A stretch of 64,000 nucleotides of DNA, from the NCBI GenBank assembly GCA_034675505.1, contig JAUCDD010000018.1:310001-374000 (forward strand), read 5' to 3'. This stretch comes from Melaminivora sp034675505. Its GTDB lineage: Bacteria > Pseudomonadota > Gammaproteobacteria > Burkholderiales > Burkholderiaceae_C. The notes beneath the pieces were generated by a model. That model saw only the letters and a list, made by a program, of their open reading frames with translations. It did no database searches and had not been told where the DNA came from. Each line of letters opens with the position of its first letter. Position 1 is the stretch's first letter. Both the position numbers and the translations under genes were made by a program. Of the stretch, positions 43,322 to 51,607 are shown one piece after another.

Positions 43322-43756
43322 ATGCACATCGTTAAAGCCGGGCTCACCTACTTTTTACTGGTTTTTGGCGCCGGCTTTGCTTTGGCCTTTGTCCGCGTTC
43401 CATTTCTGGTTCCTACCTTCAGTGTCCGGGCGGCCGAGTTGATGGAAATTCCGGTGATGTTGGCGGTCATCGTCTGGGCGTCCAGGCGCCTGGCAGGCCG
43501 CCACCCTGGTCTTTTACGCAGCGAGCGCCTCGCGGCTGGTCTGCTCGCGTTTGTCTGTCTTGTGGCTGCGGAACTGGCGGTCGCCTACTTCCTCGGTGCC
43601 CGCTCGCCGGCGCAGTACATCGCGAGCCGAGACCCGATCTCGGGCGCCGTCTATTTGGCTTGTCTCGTTTTTTTCGCGTTCGCACCTGCCCTTTGGAAGT
43701 CTGGGCCAGGGCCTGACGATCCATCAAGGCAGACGCCGCCCAGCGATGCGGCTTAA
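43322..43756 (+). CDS. Integron cassette 10: small membrane protein
   Basis: 144 residues with four predicted helices (LTYFLLVFGAGFALAFV, MEIPVMLAVIVWAS, LAAGLLAFVCLVAAELAVAY, AVYLACLVFFAFAPAL) and a cytosolic-type Pro-rich tail. No conserved motif is recognised. Similar four-helix hypothetical proteins occur singly in many genomes. Confidence 0.65.
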   Translation: MHIVKAGLTYFLLVFGAGFALAFVRVPFLVPTFSVRAAELMEIPVMLAVIVWASRRLAGRHPGLLRSERLAAGLLAFVCLVAAELAVAYFLGARSPAQYIASRDPISGAVYLACLVFFAFAPALWKSGPGPDDPSRQTPPSDAA

Positions 43757-43770
43757 CGCAGGAGCTAGCA
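43711..43770 (+). other. attC: attC site 10 (degenerate)
   Basis: 60 bp from GCCTGAC (43711-43717) to GCTAGCA (43764-43770), inside the end of the preceding gene. CGCCGCCCAGCGATGCGGC gives the inner stem. The right core has GCT instead of GTT. Confidence 0.55.
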
Positions 43771-43777
43771 ATATTCC

Positions 43778-44005
43778 ATGCCGTCACCTGAGGTACTTGT
43801 TCAGTGGCTCATTGCACGCAAATGGGCTGTATTCTTTTCGGCGTTGGGGTTTTTCATTCTTGTGAAAATGTTCACCCTCTTAAAAAAGCGCCGCAGCAGA
43901 GGAATCCTTGCTTTCCGCACGCGGCAAGAACAAGAAAAATTCAAACCGCTTTCCACGATCTACAACCCGCGCCCTTATCGGCGTATAAATAGGCGGCGGA
44001 AGTAG
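43778..44005 (+). CDS. Integron cassette 11: single-helix basic protein
   Basis: 75 residues from ATG 43778. One membrane helix (WAVFFSALGFFILVKMFTLL) is followed by a very basic tail (KKRRSRG, RRINRRRK). The topology suggests an inner-membrane anchor with a cytosolic nucleic-acid- or lipid-binding tail. No relative is recognised. Confidence 0.55.
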   Translation: MPSPEVLVQWLIARKWAVFFSALGFFILVKMFTLLKKRRSRGILAFRTRQEQEKFKPLSTIYNPRPYRRINRRRK

Positions 44006-44017
44006 CACGCTTCTAAT

Positions 44018-44040
44018 GCCGGTGTCATTCAAGCGAAGGC
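44018..44040 (+). other. attC: attC remnant at the right end of the array
   Basis: GCCGGTGTCATTCAAGCGAAGGC lines up with the right half of attC 9 (GCCGGTTGATTCAAGCGTTAGGC) but has lost the core GTT. It probably marks where the array ends. Confidence 0.5.
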
Positions 44041-44229
44041 TCTCGTTGCCTCTCTAGACTATGAACACGGTAAGGGACCGCCCCTTAGATTTTTTGCTCT
44101 TGCTGAGAGTAATTTGGGAAAATCTTATGCAGAGTTCTGTAAAATTCTGCCGTGGCCCATTTCATTTCACTTCCCCACTGCCGTTATGTGCCATTGGCGG
44201 TATGTGGCAATTCATTTTTCATGCATTTC

Positions 44230-44718
44230 ATGAACTCCATTCAAACACGCCCGGCCACGCTCAACGATCTTGAGCTCATAGCCCCGCTATTCGATGCCTA
44301 TCGCCAGTTCTATGAAAAGTCGCCTGACCTCCCGCTGGCCCGGCAATTCATCCATGATCGCCTGCAGCGGGGAGAGTCGGTGATTTTGCTGGCCTTTGAT
44401 GAAGGCGAGCAGGTGCTGGGTTTTTGCCAGCTGTATCCCACGTTTTGTTCCGTTGAGGCCAAGCCGATATATTCGCTGTACGACCTCTTTGTCGCGCCGC
44501 AGGCAAGGCGTTCAGGGGCGGGCAGGGCTCTTTTGCAGGCCGCGTACCGGCTCTCTGGGCAGCGCGGCATGGCGCGTATGGATCTCACGACCGCAAAGAC
44601 CAACCACGCGGCGCAGGCGGCTTATGAATCGCTGGGCTGGGTGCGGGATGAGGTTTTCTTTGCGTACAGCAAATCCATCGAGGCCGGCGAACCAGCGGCG
44701 GTAGCGGCTGGCGCTTGA
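44230..44718 (+). CDS. GNAT-family N-acetyltransferase
   Basis: 162 residues. TRPATLNDLELIAPLFDAYRQFY opens the GNAT fold, IYSLYDLFVAPQARRSGAGRALLQAAY holds the acetyl-CoA R-x2-G-x-G/A loop, and TNHAAQAAYESLGWVRDEVFFAY is the C-terminal motif. ATG 44230 gives the best start; ATG 44221 is in frame too. The AT-rich 225 bp upstream hold no other gene. It may be the first host gene after the integron or a captured one, as no attC follows. Confidence 0.82.
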   Translation: MNSIQTRPATLNDLELIAPLFDAYRQFYEKSPDLPLARQFIHDRLQRGESVILLAFDEGEQVLGFCQLYPTFCSVEAKPIYSLYDLFVAPQARRSGAGRALLQAAYRLSGQRGMARMDLTTAKTNHAAQAAYESLGWVRDEVFFAYSKSIEAGEPAAVAAGA

Positions 44719-44740
44719 ATCCGCAGGTAGCCCGGCCCAG

Positions 44741-45382
44741 TCAGCGCGGCGCCGGCGTCTTGGATTCGTAGTCGCACCACTGCGCCACCACGCATTCCCA
44801 GCAACGCGGCTTTCTCGCCTGGCAAACATAGCGCCCGTGCAGCAGCAGCCAGTGGTGCGCATTGGGCAGGTATTCCTCGGGCACGCGCGCAACCAGGCCG
44901 CGCTCCACCGCCAGCGGCGTCGCGCCGGGCGCCAGCCCGGTGCGGTTGGCCACGCGCAGGATGTGCGTGTCCACCGCCACCGTCGCCTGGCCGAAGGCCG
45001 TGTTCAGCACCACGTTGGCAGTCTTGCGGCCCACGCCCGGCAGCGCCTCCAGCGCCTCGCGCGTGCTCGGGACCTGGCCGCCGTGGCGCTCCAGCAGCAG
45101 GGCGCAGGTGGCCAGCAGGTGGCGCGTCTTGGTGCGGTACAGGTTGATGCTGGACAGGTAGCCCTCCAGCGCCTCATGTCCCAGCGCCAGGATGGCCTGC
45201 GGCGTGCTGGCCACCGGGAACAGCCTGCGCGTGGCGCGGTTGACCCCCACGTCGGTGGCCTGCGCCGACAGCAGCACGGCCGCGAGCAGCTCGAACACGC
45301 TGGTGTATTCCAGCTCCGTCGTGGGATGCGGGTTGCCGGCCTGCAGGGCGGCGAAGAAGGGCGCGACGTCACGGTCTTTCAT
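44741..45382 (-). CDS. nth: Endonuclease III
   Basis: 213-residue DNA glycosylase/AP lyase for oxidised pyrimidines. LSAQATDVGVNRATRRLF, the helix-hairpin-helix LPGVGRKTANVVLNTAFG with catalytic Lys, and TVAVDTHILRVANR with catalytic Asp are intact. The C-terminal CQARKPRCWECVVAQWC gives C-x6-7-C-x2-C-x5-C for the 4Fe-4S cluster. Start ATG 45382. Confidence 0.95.
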   Translation of the reverse strand: MKDRDVAPFFAALQAGNPHPTTELEYTSVFELLAAVLLSAQATDVGVNRATRRLFPVASTPQAILALGHEALEGYLSSINLYRTKTRHLLATCALLLERHGGQVPSTREALEALPGVGRKTANVVLNTAFGQATVAVDTHILRVANRTGLAPGATPLAVERGLVARVPEEYLPNAHHWLLLHGRYVCQARKPRCWECVVAQWCDYESKTPAPR

Positions 45383-45487
45383 GGCGCGCCATTGTGCGCG
45401 GGCGCATGAAAACTGCGCAGCGATTGGCGACAATGCGCGTTGCATTGATTCGCCATCCGGCTCCAGAACCTGCGAGACACCCCCGCC

Positions 45488-46711
45488 ATGCCCATTGCCT
45501 TCGCCAAGCGCCTCGACCAGGTCGAGACCTCTGCCATACGCGAACTGTTCAAGCTGCTGGGCAAGCCCGGCATCATCAGCTTTGCCGGCGGCTTTCCCGA
45601 CAGCGCCATGTTCGACGTGGACGGCATCCGCGCCTCCAGCGAGGCGGCGCTCCGCGACGAGCCCGGGGCGGCGCTGCAATATGGCGCGACCGAGGGCTAC
45701 CAGCCGCTGCGCGAGCAGCTCGCCGCCTTCATGGCGGCCAAGGGCGCGCAGGGCCTGGCGGCCGAGCAGCTCATCGTCACCACCGGCAGCCAGCAGGCGC
45801 TCGACCTGCTGGGCAAGACGCTGATCGATCCGGGCGACAAGGTGATCGTCGAGGGCCCGACCTTCCTGGCCACCATCCAGTGCTTTCGCCTGTACGGCGC
45901 CGACCTGGTGAGCGCGCCCATCGACGCCGATGGCGTGCAGGTGGACCGGCTGGAGCAGCTGATCGAGCAGCACGCGCCGAAGCTGGTGTACCTGATCCCC
46001 ACCTTTGGCAACCCCAGCGGTGCCACGCTGAGCCTGGAGCGGCGCAAGCGCATCCTGGAGCTGGCCGTGAAGCACCAGACCGTGGTCGTCGAGGACGACC
46101 CCTACGGCGACCTGTACTTCGGCGCGGCGCCGCCGCCCAGCCTGCTGGCGCTGTCGGGCGAAGTGCCGGGCAGCCGCGAGTGGCTGGTGCATTGCGGCTC
46201 GCTCAGCAAGGTGCTCTCGCCCGGCCTGCGCGTGGGCTGGCTGGTTGCGCCGCCCGAGCTGCTGGCGCGCGCCACCATGTGCAAGCAGTTTTCCGATGCG
46301 CACACCAGCACCTTCGCCCAGGCCACCGCCGCGCACTACCTGAAGGCCGGCCGCATGCCGGCCACGCTTGCCCGCGTGCGCGAGGTCTACGCCGCGCGTG
46401 CGCAGGCCATGGGCGATGCGCTGCGCAGCGAGCTGGGCGATGCCGTGCAGTTCGTGCAGCCGCGCGGCGGCCTGTTCGTCTGGGCGCGCCTGACGGGCGC
46501 GGGCGGCGGCGTGGCCGACGGGCGCGAGCTGGCGCGCCGCGCCATCGAGCAGGGCGTGGCCTTCGTGCCGGGCACGCCGTTCTTCTGCGCCGAGCCCGAT
46601 CACGCCACGCTGCGCCTGTCGTTTGCCACGGCGGACGTGGACCGGATCCGCGAGGGCGTGGCGCGGCTGGGCCGGGCCGTGCATGCCGCGCCGGCGCTGC
46701 TGCCCGCCTGA
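45488..46711 (+). CDS. PLP-dependent aminotransferase (LysN/2-aminoadipate type)
   Basis: 407-residue fold-type I aminotransferase of the MocR-related class without a DNA-binding domain. FAGGFPDSAMFDVDGI, LQYGATEGYQPLREQLA, IVTTGSQQALDLLGKTLIDPGD, YLIPTFGNPSGAT, VVVEDDPYGDLYF and GSLSKVLSPGLRVGW with the PLP lysine are all present. Substrate may be 2-aminoadipate, aromatic or branched amino acids. Confidence 0.85.
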   Translation: MPIAFAKRLDQVETSAIRELFKLLGKPGIISFAGGFPDSAMFDVDGIRASSEAALRDEPGAALQYGATEGYQPLREQLAAFMAAKGAQGLAAEQLIVTTGSQQALDLLGKTLIDPGDKVIVEGPTFLATIQCFRLYGADLVSAPIDADGVQVDRLEQLIEQHAPKLVYLIPTFGNPSGATLSLERRKRILELAVKHQTVVVEDDPYGDLYFGAAPPPSLLALSGEVPGSREWLVHCGSLSKVLSPGLRVGWLVAPPELLARATMCKQFSDAHTSTFAQATAAHYLKAGRMPATLARVREVYAARAQAMGDALRSELGDAVQFVQPRGGLFVWARLTGAGGGVADGRELARRAIEQGVAFVPGTPFFCAEPDHATLRLSFATADVDRIREGVARLGRAVHAAPALLPA

Positions 46712-46716
46712 ACGCC

Positions 46717-46923
46717 ATGGCCGGTACCGAATCGCGCCTGGAGGCGCTGGAAGTGAAGGCGGCGTATGCCGAGGACCTGCTGGACCAGCTGAACCTGCTG
46801 GTCTATCGCCAGCAGCAGGCGCTGGCGCAGCTGCAGGCAGAGCTGGCCGAGCTGCGCCGCCAGGCGCCGGAGGGGGCAGGGGCGCCGCGCAGCCTGCGCG
46901 ACGAACTGCCGCCGCATTACTGA
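46717..46923 (+). CDS. slyX: SlyX-family protein
   Basis: 68 residues, almost all coiled coil: ESRLEALEVKAAYAEDLLDQLN then VYRQQQALAQLQAELAELRRQ, with a C-terminal ending in PPHY. This is the SlyX pattern (E. coli SlyX also ends PPHY). Starts 5 bp after the aminotransferase gene. Role unknown. Confidence 0.85.
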   Translation: MAGTESRLEALEVKAAYAEDLLDQLNLLVYRQQQALAQLQAELAELRRQAPEGAGAPRSLRDELPPHY

Positions 46924-46945
46924 TCAAGCCGCGAGCGCGCCTGCC

Positions 46946-47392
46946 ATGTACCCCTATGTGTTCTCGCTGCACCTGCTGGCCGCCACCATCTGGACGGGCG
47001 GCCACCTGGTGCTGGCGCTGGCGGTGCTGCCGCGCGCGCTGCGCACGCGCTCGCCGCAGACGCTGCTGCAGTTCGAGCAAAGCTATGAGCATGTCGGCAT
47101 GGCGGCGCTGGCCATCCAGGTGGCCAGCGGGCTGTGGATGGCGCTGCAACTGGTGCCCGACTGGGACCAGTGGTTCAGCCCCGACACGGCGATGGAGCGC
47201 GCGGTGTCGCTCAAGCTGGCGCTGCTGGCCGCCACTGCGCTGGTGGCGGCGCACGCCCGCGCGCGCGTGATTCCGCGCCTGAGCGCCGAAACCCTGCCGC
47301 TGATGGCCTGGCACGTCGGCGCCGTGACGCTGCTGGGCGTGGGCTTCGTGCTCACCGGCGTCGCGTTTCGCTACGGCGGCGTGGGCGGCTGA
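46946..47392 (+). CDS. CopD-like membrane protein
   Basis: 148 residues with four helices. YVFSLHLLAATIWTGGHLVLALAVLP resembles the CopD (PF05425) first helix with HxxxxxxW and GGH, and LMAWHVGAVTLLGVGFVLTG the last one, so His residues could bind copper or heme. The stop overlaps the next start (TGATG). Confidence 0.7.
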   Translation: MYPYVFSLHLLAATIWTGGHLVLALAVLPRALRTRSPQTLLQFEQSYEHVGMAALAIQVASGLWMALQLVPDWDQWFSPDTAMERAVSLKLALLAATALVAAHARARVIPRLSAETLPLMAWHVGAVTLLGVGFVLTGVAFRYGGVGG

Positions 47393-47625
47393 TGCAGCCG
47401 GTTGCAGGGCTGGACCCCGAGCGCCTGGCGCTGCTGCTGACGCGCAAGATGCCCTTCGGCAAGCACCAGGGCACCGTGATCGCCGACCTGCCGGCCAACT
47501 ACCTGCACTGGTTTGCGCGCCAGGGTTTTCCGAAGGGCGAGATCGGCGCGCTGCTGGCGCTGATGCGCGAAATCGACCACAACGGGCTGCGCCCGCTGCT
47601 GGCGCCCCTGCGCCGCCAGGCCTGA
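47392..47625 (+). CDS. DUF3820 protein
   Basis: 77 residues. MPFGKHQGTVIADLPANYLHWFARQGFPKGEIG is the DUF3820 signature. The overlap with the CopD-like gene suggests co-translation. Named in some genomes as a quorum-regulated virulence factor, without proof. Confidence 0.8.
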   Translation: MQPVAGLDPERLALLLTRKMPFGKHQGTVIADLPANYLHWFARQGFPKGEIGALLALMREIDHNGLRPLLAPLRRQA

Positions 47626-47647
47626 GCCCGGCGGGCCCGCGCAGCGC

Positions 47648-48715
47648 TCAGCCCGCTGCTTCGGGCGTCAGGATCTGCCGGCCCACGGCCTGGCCCTTTT
47701 CCAGCGCCAGCAGGGCGGTGAAGGCCTTGCTGAACGGCATGCAGGTGATGGGCACGGGGCGCAGGTTCTTGTCCCGGACCAGCTGCATCAGCTCCTGCAG
47801 CTCGCGCAGGCTGCCCACGTAGATGCCCTGGTAGGTGATGGCGCGCAGCGCCATGAAGGGCGTGGGGATGTCGATGTGGCCGCCGTACAGGCCGATCTGC
47901 ACCAGGTGCCCGCCCTTGGTCAGCATGTCGATGCCGGCCTGCACGGTCTGGCTGGAGCCCACGCAGTCCAGCACCGCCCACACGGCGCCGCCCGCGGCCT
48001 TCTTGACGTCGGCGAGGTAGCCCTCGGCCTTCGGGCTGAACACGACGTCGGCACCGGCTTCCAGCGCCGCCGCGTGCTTGGATTCGTCCGGATCGATGAC
48101 GATGGCGCCGGCGCCGCCCATGGCCTTGACCAGCAGCGTCGCCATCAGCCCCAGGCCGCCGCCGCCGATGATCACCACCTTCTCGTCCTTGAGCACCTGC
48201 GGGTCGAACTTGCGCAGGCCGCTGTAGGTCGTCAGGCCCGAGCAGGCATAGGGCGCGGCCTGCACCGGCGGCATGTCGCCGATGTCCACCAGGTAGCGCG
48301 AGTGCGAAACCAGCACATGGTCGGCGTAGCCGCCCGGCTGGTACACGCCCATGGACTTGCCGGCCAGGCACATGTTCTCGTCGCCGCGCTTGCAGACCTT
48401 GCACTCGCCGCAGCCGTGCCAGGGGAACACCACGTAGCGCTTGCCCACCTGCACGCCCTTGGCCTCATCGCCCACGGCGATGACCTCGCCGGCGATCTCG
48501 TGGCCCATGGTCAGGGGCAGCTTCAGGCCCCGGTCCAGCATGGACAGCTTCTTGCCGTGGCCCAGGTCGTAGGAGCCGTGCCAGATGTGCAGGTCCGAGT
48601 GGCACACGCCAGCGGCCTCGATGCGCATCAGCACCTGGTCGCCGGTGGGCTGGGGGGTGGGGCGCTCGCTGCGCTCCAGGGGCTCGCCGCAGGCGATGAC
48701 GTCGTAGCTGATCAT
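47648..48715 (-). CDS. Zinc-dependent alcohol dehydrogenase
   Basis: 355-residue medium-chain dehydrogenase. Catalytic zinc ligands lie in AGVCHSDLHIWHG and MGHEIAGEV, the structural zinc site in CGECKVCKRGDENMC, and the NAD site in VVIIGGGGLGLMATLLVKAMG. Loop IGDMPPVQAAPYACSGLTTYS follows. Close to AdhA-type propanol-preferring enzymes and aryl-alcohol relatives. CGAAGGAGACAAC precedes the ATG, a strong ribosome site. Confidence 0.9.
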   Translation of the reverse strand: MISYDVIACGEPLERSERPTPQPTGDQVLMRIEAAGVCHSDLHIWHGSYDLGHGKKLSMLDRGLKLPLTMGHEIAGEVIAVGDEAKGVQVGKRYVVFPWHGCGECKVCKRGDENMCLAGKSMGVYQPGGYADHVLVSHSRYLVDIGDMPPVQAAPYACSGLTTYSGLRKFDPQVLKDEKVVIIGGGGLGLMATLLVKAMGGAGAIVIDPDESKHAAALEAGADVVFSPKAEGYLADVKKAAGGAVWAVLDCVGSSQTVQAGIDMLTKGGHLVQIGLYGGHIDIPTPFMALRAITYQGIYVGSLRELQELMQLVRDKNLRPVPITCMPFSKAFTALLALEKGQAVGRQILTPEAAG

Positions 48716-48849
48716 CCTTGTTGTCTCCTTCGTGAATGGGAAAAACCGGCGCCTGCAGCGTCTGGCGCAGCAGGCAGACCGCGAAGGATAAAAGTGATGC
48801 GGCGCCCCCGTGAGTCACCTGCGCGATAGGGGCGCGCAAAGAGGCTGGC

Positions 48850-49257
48850 TCAGTGCGCGCGTTCGGGCAGGTGCCCGAAGTAGCCGCGAAACAGGTTGCG
48901 CGCGATGCCGTGCGCCACCGTCTGCAACTCCTGCGCCACCTCGGGGATGAAGATTGCCTCGGTCGTGCGCTGCCACAGCTGCAGCCAGGTGGCGAAATGC
49001 CCCTGCTGCACCCCGTCCAGCGCCATGTGCTTGCTGAATACATCGCCGCGGAAGCTGCGCGTGCCCAGCACCACCGTGCTCCAGAATTCCACCATGCGCG
49101 CCAGGTGCGGCTCCCAGTGGTCGCCGATGGCGCCGTCGAACAGTGGGCCCAGCCCGGGATCGGCGCGCACGTCGGCGTAGAAGCCGTGGACCAGCCGGTG
49201 GATGCTGGCGGCGTCCGGCTGCTCGACCAGGGCGGCGGTTGGCTGCGCTTCGCTCAT
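48850..49257 (-). CDS. Group III truncated hemoglobin
   Basis: 135 residues. IHRLVHGFYADVRADPGLGPLFDGAIGD and HLARMVEFWSTVVLGT match trHbIII proteins, with FSKHMALDGVQQGHFATWLQLW carrying the proximal His region. It directly follows ric (the stop of ric and the alternative GTG start at 49263 are 2 bp apart) and is expected to help in nitric oxide defence. ATG 49257 is taken as start. Confidence 0.85.
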   Translation of the reverse strand: MSEAQPTAALVEQPDAASIHRLVHGFYADVRADPGLGPLFDGAIGDHWEPHLARMVEFWSTVVLGTRSFRGDVFSKHMALDGVQQGHFATWLQLWQRTTEAIFIPEVAQELQTVAHGIARNLFRGYFGHLPERAH

Positions 49258-49265
49258 GGGCACGC

Positions 49266-50000
49266 TCAGGCGCAGCCGCAGGCCGTGCCGCTGCCGCAGC
49301 CCTGCGCGGCGGCGGCGGCAGCAGCCGGCTCGAACTGCGGGAACAGCACGTTGTTTTCCAGGTGGATGTGGTTGACCAGGTCGTCGGCCAGCTGCGCCAG
49401 GCCCGAGTACAGCGCGCGCCAGGTGTTGCAGGCGCCGGGCGGGGGCACCATGTCGGTGGTCAGGTGGGCGATGTGCTCCAGCGCCTCGCCGTGGTCGGTG
49501 TGCTCGGCGCGCATCACGCCGATGGGCTGCGCCGCGAAGCTGTTGCCGCCGCGTGCCAGCATGGGGAACAGGATGGCTTCCTCCTTGTGCATGTGCGAGA
49601 GCAGCTCCTCGTGCATGGCCTCCAGCGCATCGGCCAGGCCGGCGGGCACGTGCGGATTGCCGCGGTGCACGGCCTCGACGCGGCGCGCCATGCGGATCAG
49701 CTCGGGCAGCTGCTGGCGGTGCACCTCGTGGTAGCGCGCGACGATGTGGCCGATCAGCTCGGCCGGCGTGCCGGCTTCGGGCAGGCTGTCCGGGCGCTGC
49801 AGGGCCGACAGCTCCTGCACCACGGCGTCCAGGTCCAGCGCCTTGTCGGCCGCCGCCTGGCGCAGGCTGACCTGGCCGCCGCAGCAGAAATCCAGCTTCA
49901 GGCGGCGAAACACGGCAGTCGCGCCGGGCAGCTCGACGGCGATCTGGCCGATGGCCTGGGCCGGATCGATGGCGGCGGGGGCGTTCAGGATGGCATTCAT
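49266..50000 (-). CDS. ric: Iron-sulfur cluster repair di-iron protein (RIC/ScdA/YtfE)
   Basis: 244 residues. The N-terminal ScdA domain has FRRLKLDFCCGGQVSLRQA with the paired Cys. The hemerythrin-like domain has HIVARYHEVHRQQLPEL, EAMHEELLSHMHKEEAILFP, MRAEHTDHGEALEHI and VNHIHLENNVLFPQFEP, giving the His/Glu di-iron ligands. The Cys-rich tail GCGSGTACGCA is an added feature. Divergent from nsrR over a palindromic operator. Confidence 0.92.
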   Translation of the reverse strand: MNAILNAPAAIDPAQAIGQIAVELPGATAVFRRLKLDFCCGGQVSLRQAAADKALDLDAVVQELSALQRPDSLPEAGTPAELIGHIVARYHEVHRQQLPELIRMARRVEAVHRGNPHVPAGLADALEAMHEELLSHMHKEEAILFPMLARGGNSFAAQPIGVMRAEHTDHGEALEHIAHLTTDMVPPPGACNTWRALYSGLAQLADDLVNHIHLENNVLFPQFEPAAAAAAAQGCGSGTACGCA

Positions 50001-50015
50001 GGGGCTGGGTCCTTC

Positions 50016-50040
50016 AAATGTTCAAATGACATGAACATTT
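50016..50040. promoter_or_regulatory. NsrR operator between ric and nsrR
   Basis: A 25-bp palindrome with arms AAATGTTC (50016-50023) and GAACATTT (50033-50040) around nine A+T-rich bases. This fits the NsrR type of inverted repeat and lies just upstream of both ric and nsrR. It likely gives nitric-oxide-inducible ric and autoregulated nsrR. Confidence 0.82.
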
Positions 50041-50088
50041 TAATTCCATAAAATTCTTGTCGAATGAACCTTTTTGCAGGCAGGGCCC

Positions 50089-50565
50089 ATGCGACTGACC
50101 CAGTGGACTGACTACACGCTGCGCGTGCTGATGTATTGCGCCGCCAGCCAGGACCGCGCGCAGCCGGTGACCATCACCGAGATCGCGCAGGCGCACGGCA
50201 TCTCGCGCAGCCACCTCACGAAAATCGTCCAGGAGCTGGCCGCCCAGGGCCTGCTGGACACCACGCGCGGGCGCGGCGGCGGCATGCGGCTGATGCGCCC
50301 GGCCCGCGACATCAACATCGGCGCGGTGGTGCGCATGACCGAGACCGATTTCGACATGGTCGAGTGCTTCAACGCCGAGACCAACACCTGCCGCATGAGC
50401 GAGCACTGCAGCATCAAGGGCCTGCTGACGCGCGCCACCCAGGCCTACCTGGCGGTGCTGGACGCCGTGACCCTGGAAGACCTGGTGCCGGCCAGGGGCG
50501 AGGGGCAGGAGGCCCGCGCGGTGCATGCGCTGCGCTACCTGCCCGGATTGCCCGCCGCAGGGTGA
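50089..50565 (+). CDS. nsrR: Nitric oxide-sensing repressor NsrR
   Basis: 158-residue Rrf2-family protein. MRLTQWTDYTLRVLMYCAA, IAQAHGISRSHLTKIVQELAAQGLL (winged helix with recognition segment) and RGRGGGMRLMRP wing are typical. The cluster cysteines are in VECFNAETNTCRMSEHC (C-x7-C-x5-C spacing as in NsrR). It should release DNA when nitric oxide damages its cluster. Confidence 0.92.
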   Translation: MRLTQWTDYTLRVLMYCAASQDRAQPVTITEIAQAHGISRSHLTKIVQELAAQGLLDTTRGRGGGMRLMRPARDINIGAVVRMTETDFDMVECFNAETNTCRMSEHCSIKGLLTRATQAYLAVLDAVTLEDLVPARGEGQEARAVHALRYLPGLPAAG

Positions 50566-50570
50566 TTTTG

Positions 50571-50642
50571 GGCCCAAGGCGCCGCTTGCCGGCGTGCCTA
50601 TTGGGCCTGTAGCTATTGAATTGGTAGTGAAACCGCCGGGTC
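50571..50642. repeat. Dispersed repeat between nsrR and argP, forming a hairpin
   Basis: GGCCCAA (50571-50577) and TTGGGCC (50601-50607) bracket GGCGCCGCTTGCCGGCG, then TGTAGCTATTGAATTGG. The final TAG of argP (50613-50615 on the minus strand) is inside the AGCTAT part, so the repeat forms the end of argP. Confidence 0.6.
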
Positions 50643-51536
50643 CAGCCACTGGCGCGCGGCGGCCATGACGCATTGCGTCAGCCGCGTGAGCGATTGCTGG
50701 GCGCTGCGCGGGTGCGCCCAGTACATCGGCACGTCCAGCGGCGCGTTTTCCATCAGCGGCACCAGCGCACCGCTGGCCAGCTGCCCGGCGATCAGCGCCG
50801 TCGGGTGCATGCCCCAGCCCATGCCCACCTCGCAGGCGCGCACATAGCCGAAGTTGGACGGCAGCACGTGGCGCGGCGGGTGCGCGCGCGTGGCCAGGCC
50901 GCGCGCCTGCAGCCAGCGGTCCTGCAGCCGGTCGCGGCGGTCGTAGATCATCATCGGCGCGCGCGCCAGCGCGGCGGCATCCACGCCGCCCGCGAAATGC
51001 CGCGCGGCAAAGCCCGGGCTGGCCGCCGCCACGTAGCGCATGGTGCCCAGCGGCCAGGTGTTGCAGCCGGCAATCGCCGTGCCGGTGGCGGTGACGGCTG
51101 CTATCACCTCGCCCTCGCGCAGCCGCTCGCCGGTGTGCTCCTGGTCGTCGATGCGCAGGTCCAGCAGCTCGTTGCCGCCGGCGGTGAAGGCGGCCATGGC
51201 GTCCATGAACCAGGTCGATAGCGAATCGGCGTTCACCGCCAGCTTGAGCGTGGGCGCAGGCGCGCCGCCGCTGCCGGCCAGCAGGTCGGGGTTGACGCGG
51301 CGCAGCTCGTTTTCCAGCAGTTGCACCTGCTCCAGGTGCAGGCACAGGCGCCGGCCGGCATCGGTGCCGGTGCAGGGCGCGCCGCGCAGCACCAGCACCT
51401 GGCCGGCGCGTTCCTCCAGCTGCTTGACGCGCTGCGACACCGCCGAGGGCGTGACGTGCAGCCGGCGCGCTGCGCGCTCGAAGCTGCCCTCGCGCAGCAC
51501 GGCCGCCAGGGCTTCCAGTCCGGCGTAGTCCAGCAA
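50613..51536 (-). CDS. argP: LysR-type regulator ArgP
   Basis: 307 residues. The start is a TTG at 51536 after TTAGGAGCGCTAAC, giving LLDYAGLEALAAVLREGSF and the helix-turn-helix ERAARRLHVTPSAVSQRVKQLEERAG. The effector domain has LKLAVNADSLSTWFMDAM, a mark of the ArgP/IciA branch that senses lysine or arginine. It is divergent from argO, its classical target. The last residues LPIQ come from a dispersed repeat. Confidence 0.9.
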   Translation of the reverse strand: MLDYAGLEALAAVLREGSFERAARRLHVTPSAVSQRVKQLEERAGQVLVLRGAPCTGTDAGRRLCLHLEQVQLLENELRRVNPDLLAGSGGAPAPTLKLAVNADSLSTWFMDAMAAFTAGGNELLDLRIDDQEHTGERLREGEVIAAVTATGTAIAGCNTWPLGTMRYVAAASPGFAARHFAGGVDAAALARAPMMIYDRRDRLQDRWLQARGLATRAHPPRHVLPSNFGYVRACEVGMGWGMHPTALIAGQLASGALVPLMENAPLDVPMYWAHPRSAQQSLTRLTQCVMAAARQWLDPAVSLPIQ

Positions 51537-51607
51537 GTTAGCGCTCCTAATGTTCGTTCAGGAATTTGAAGTGTACTTAAACACCGTGCCGGCCTAGCAT
51601 CCGGCCC

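Noticed and set aside
44061..44273. Possible extra small gene before the GNAT gene
   Set aside because: 70 codons without a ribosome site or recognisable features, overlapping the GNAT start; the region looks like an A+T-rich leader.
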